A DNA stretch of 7,319 bases from the NCBI GenBank assembly GCA_964541075.1, contig CAZIPZ010000196.1, positions 1-7,319 on the forward strand. Direction: 5' to 3'. Each line of letters starts with the position of its first letter. Position 1 is the stretch's first letter. Below, piece by piece: positions 6,538-7,319 of this stretch. This DNA is from CAZIPZ01 sp964541075. Lineage in GTDB: Bacteria > Acidobacteriota > Terriglobia > 20CM-2-55-15. The notes beneath the pieces are model-generated. The model searched no databases. It was given only the letters and a program-made list of their open reading frames with translations, and was not told the origin of the DNA. Both the position numbers and the translations under genes were made by a program.

Positions 6538-7149
6538 TCAGTAACGTTCGGCAATAACGTAGTTGCCGAATAACGATGGCCGCTTGTAGCGTGCTCCTTT
6601 GTAGGCGTACATCGGCTGTTGGTCGGCAGGACAGTAATGCGTTACAAGGCTTTTGCGAGTTCTCTGCGGATCCAACAAGGGACTGCCGCCGTGCGTCAGC
6701 CCGGCGGCCCACACGAGTACATCACCTTTTTTTGGAAGAAAACGCTGAATCGATAGACCGGAACTTTTGGCGGAAGAGTGAAGATGTCCCGAGAAGCTCT
6801 CCACTTCGGGGTCATTGGGCGGAGCCCACAGACTCTTCCCTCCAAAAAGATATTGCGGCGCTGCGTGACTTCCCGGGTAGTACTCCAGCTCGCCAGAGCC
6901 CGGAACAATGTCTTCGAGAGCAATCCATGACGCAACGAATTCCATGGGTGAACTCACACGCACGAAAGCGGTGTCCTGATGCAAGGGTTGTTGAGATCCA
7001 TAATAGAAACCAAGAGATTGAAATGCGAGGGCGGGTCTTTCGAACAGGATCTTCAGGAAGCGGCTCACCGTCGGCGCAAATATGATGGCCTGCGCCGCAT
7101 TAGAGATGTCGTGCAGGTCCAAGAGCTTTGCATCTTTGTTCCGAACGTA
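6538..7149 (-). CDS. Phytanoyl-CoA dioxygenase (PhyH)-like Fe(II)/2-oxoglutarate oxygenase, 5' end missing
   Basis: This is the C-terminal ~200 residues of a PhyH-family oxygenase, which uses Fe(II), O2 and 2-oxoglutarate to hydroxylate small molecules or lipids. Numbering from TTG 7122: the iron ligands are His48 and Asp50 in PLHQDTAFV and His144 in LTHGGSP, with Arg156 (TRKS) placed to hold 2-oxoglutarate; the middle has SGELEYYPGSH, typical of the family. TTG 7122 is not a convincing start, because the frame continues upstream with believable protein (EYVRNKDAKLLDLH). The normal length is about 260-300 residues, so the front is absent. The minus frame stays open to 7319, but beyond about 7150 it becomes Arg-rich antisense of a high-GC gene on the other strand, so I end the authentic part at 7149. 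It is the first visible gene of a unit with the methyltransferase; substrate unknown. Confidence 0.82.
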   Translation of the reverse strand, partial: YVRNKDAKLLDLHDISNAAQAIIFAPTVSRFLKILFERPALAFQSLGFYYGSQQPLHQDTAFVRVSSPMEFVASWIALEDIVPGSGELEYYPGSHAAPQYLFGGKSLWAPPNDPEVESFSGHLHSSAKSSGLSIQRFLPKKGDVLVWAAGLTHGGSPLLDPQRTRKSLVTHYCPADQQPMYAYKGARYKRPSLFGNYVIAERY

Positions 7150-7171
7150 CTCGCGTCGCGCATCTTCGTGA
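7147..7171. other. Abrupt composition boundary (possible assembly or recombination junction)
   Basis: To the left, plus-strand third positions in the 7141-phase frame are mixed (roughly half G/C from 7081 to 7149). From codon 7150 to 7317 all 56 third positions are G or C, and bases 7171-7319 are about 74% G+C by hand count. The oxygenase reading on the minus strand loses its family resemblance at the same place. Confidence 0.65.
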
Positions 7172-7319
7172 TGAAGACCGCGTTCTTCGGCGGCAAGCCG
7201 GCGGCGCGGGTCGGCGTCGCGAAGGCGCCGCTCGGCGCGCTCGCCGCGGAGGCGGTCGAGCGCGCGAAGGCGCTCGGCGTCGACGTCCAGTTCAACCGCA
7301 AGATCGAGCGCCTCCCCGA
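7150..7319 (+). CDS. High-GC coding fragment, possibly an FAD-dependent oxidoreductase, cut by window edge
   Basis: An open plus-strand frame (codons starting 7150, 7153 and so on; ATG at 7171) gives 56 codons, every one ending in G or C, a strong sign of coding in a high-GC genome. The product includes RIFVMKTAFFGGKPAARVGV, then APLGALAAEAVERAKALGV and DVQFNRKIERLP. A 'PLGALAxEAxERAxxLGVDV' pattern followed by a charged strand resembles the middle of FAD-dependent oxidoreductases of the phytoene desaturase/amine oxidase type, but the piece is too short for a firm call. It is antisense to the front end expected for the oxygenase, so the two cannot both be intact here. Neither start nor stop is present; ATG 7171 is probably internal. 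Confidence 0.5.

Noticed and set aside
6010..6573. Plus-strand open frame of 187 codons opposite the methyltransferase
   Set aside because: The opposite strand carries all methyltransferase motifs in order; this frame is antisense noise.
7150..7319. Continuation of the oxygenase frame on the minus strand to the window end
   Set aside because: The frame is open only because the other strand is high-GC coding; it reads as Arg-rich low complexity with no oxygenase resemblance.

Overview
The window reads as ordinary chromosomal DNA from a moderate-GC soil- or sediment-type bacterium. Acidobacteriota is my best guess, from the glycine-zipper lipoprotein, the secreted CocE-like/amidohydrolase pair and the membrane pyrophosphatase, but nothing here proves the phylum. 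The last ~170 bases look like DNA from a different, very high-GC genome. I see no rRNA, tRNA, CRISPR array, insertion sequence or phage gene.

Layout, left to right. (1) Bases 1-591, minus strand: the 5' third of a membrane-bound proton/sodium-pumping pyrophosphatase (hppA-like), cut by the left edge. (2) 592-996: a 405-base non-coding gap between divergent genes, holding two compact inverted repeats. (3) 997-1530, plus: a small lipoprotein with a C-terminal glycine zipper. (4) 1535-1557: a strong hairpin serving two convergent transcription units. (5) 1560-2412, minus: a two-gene unit, a CBS-domain protein followed by an unrecognised 150-residue protein whose start appears frame-disturbed at an A6 run. 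(6) 2528-4369 and 4457-5722, plus: two exported hydrolases, an alpha-amino-acid-ester-hydrolase-type serine hydrolase and a metal-dependent amidohydrolase of the imidazolonepropionase/prolidase-like group. (7) 5782-7149, minus: a class I SAM methyltransferase behind a phytanoyl-CoA-dioxygenase-like Fe(II)/2-oxoglutarate oxygenase, nine bases apart. (8) 7150-7319, plus: 56 consecutive codons all ending in G or C, an abrupt composition change.

How the genes may work together. The two exported hydrolases plausibly act outside the cytoplasm on amino-acyl or peptide derivatives. The oxygenase and methyltransferase look like a co-transcribed tailoring pair for an unknown small molecule. The CBS protein is probably a nucleotide-responsive regulator. 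The pyrophosphatase couples pyrophosphate hydrolysis to ion pumping. I do not see a defence system or other clearly novel multi-gene system. The points most worth checking are the composition break near 7150, the frame-disturbed start near 1966-1984, and the complete substrate-amine-binding carboxylate cluster in the serine hydrolase.
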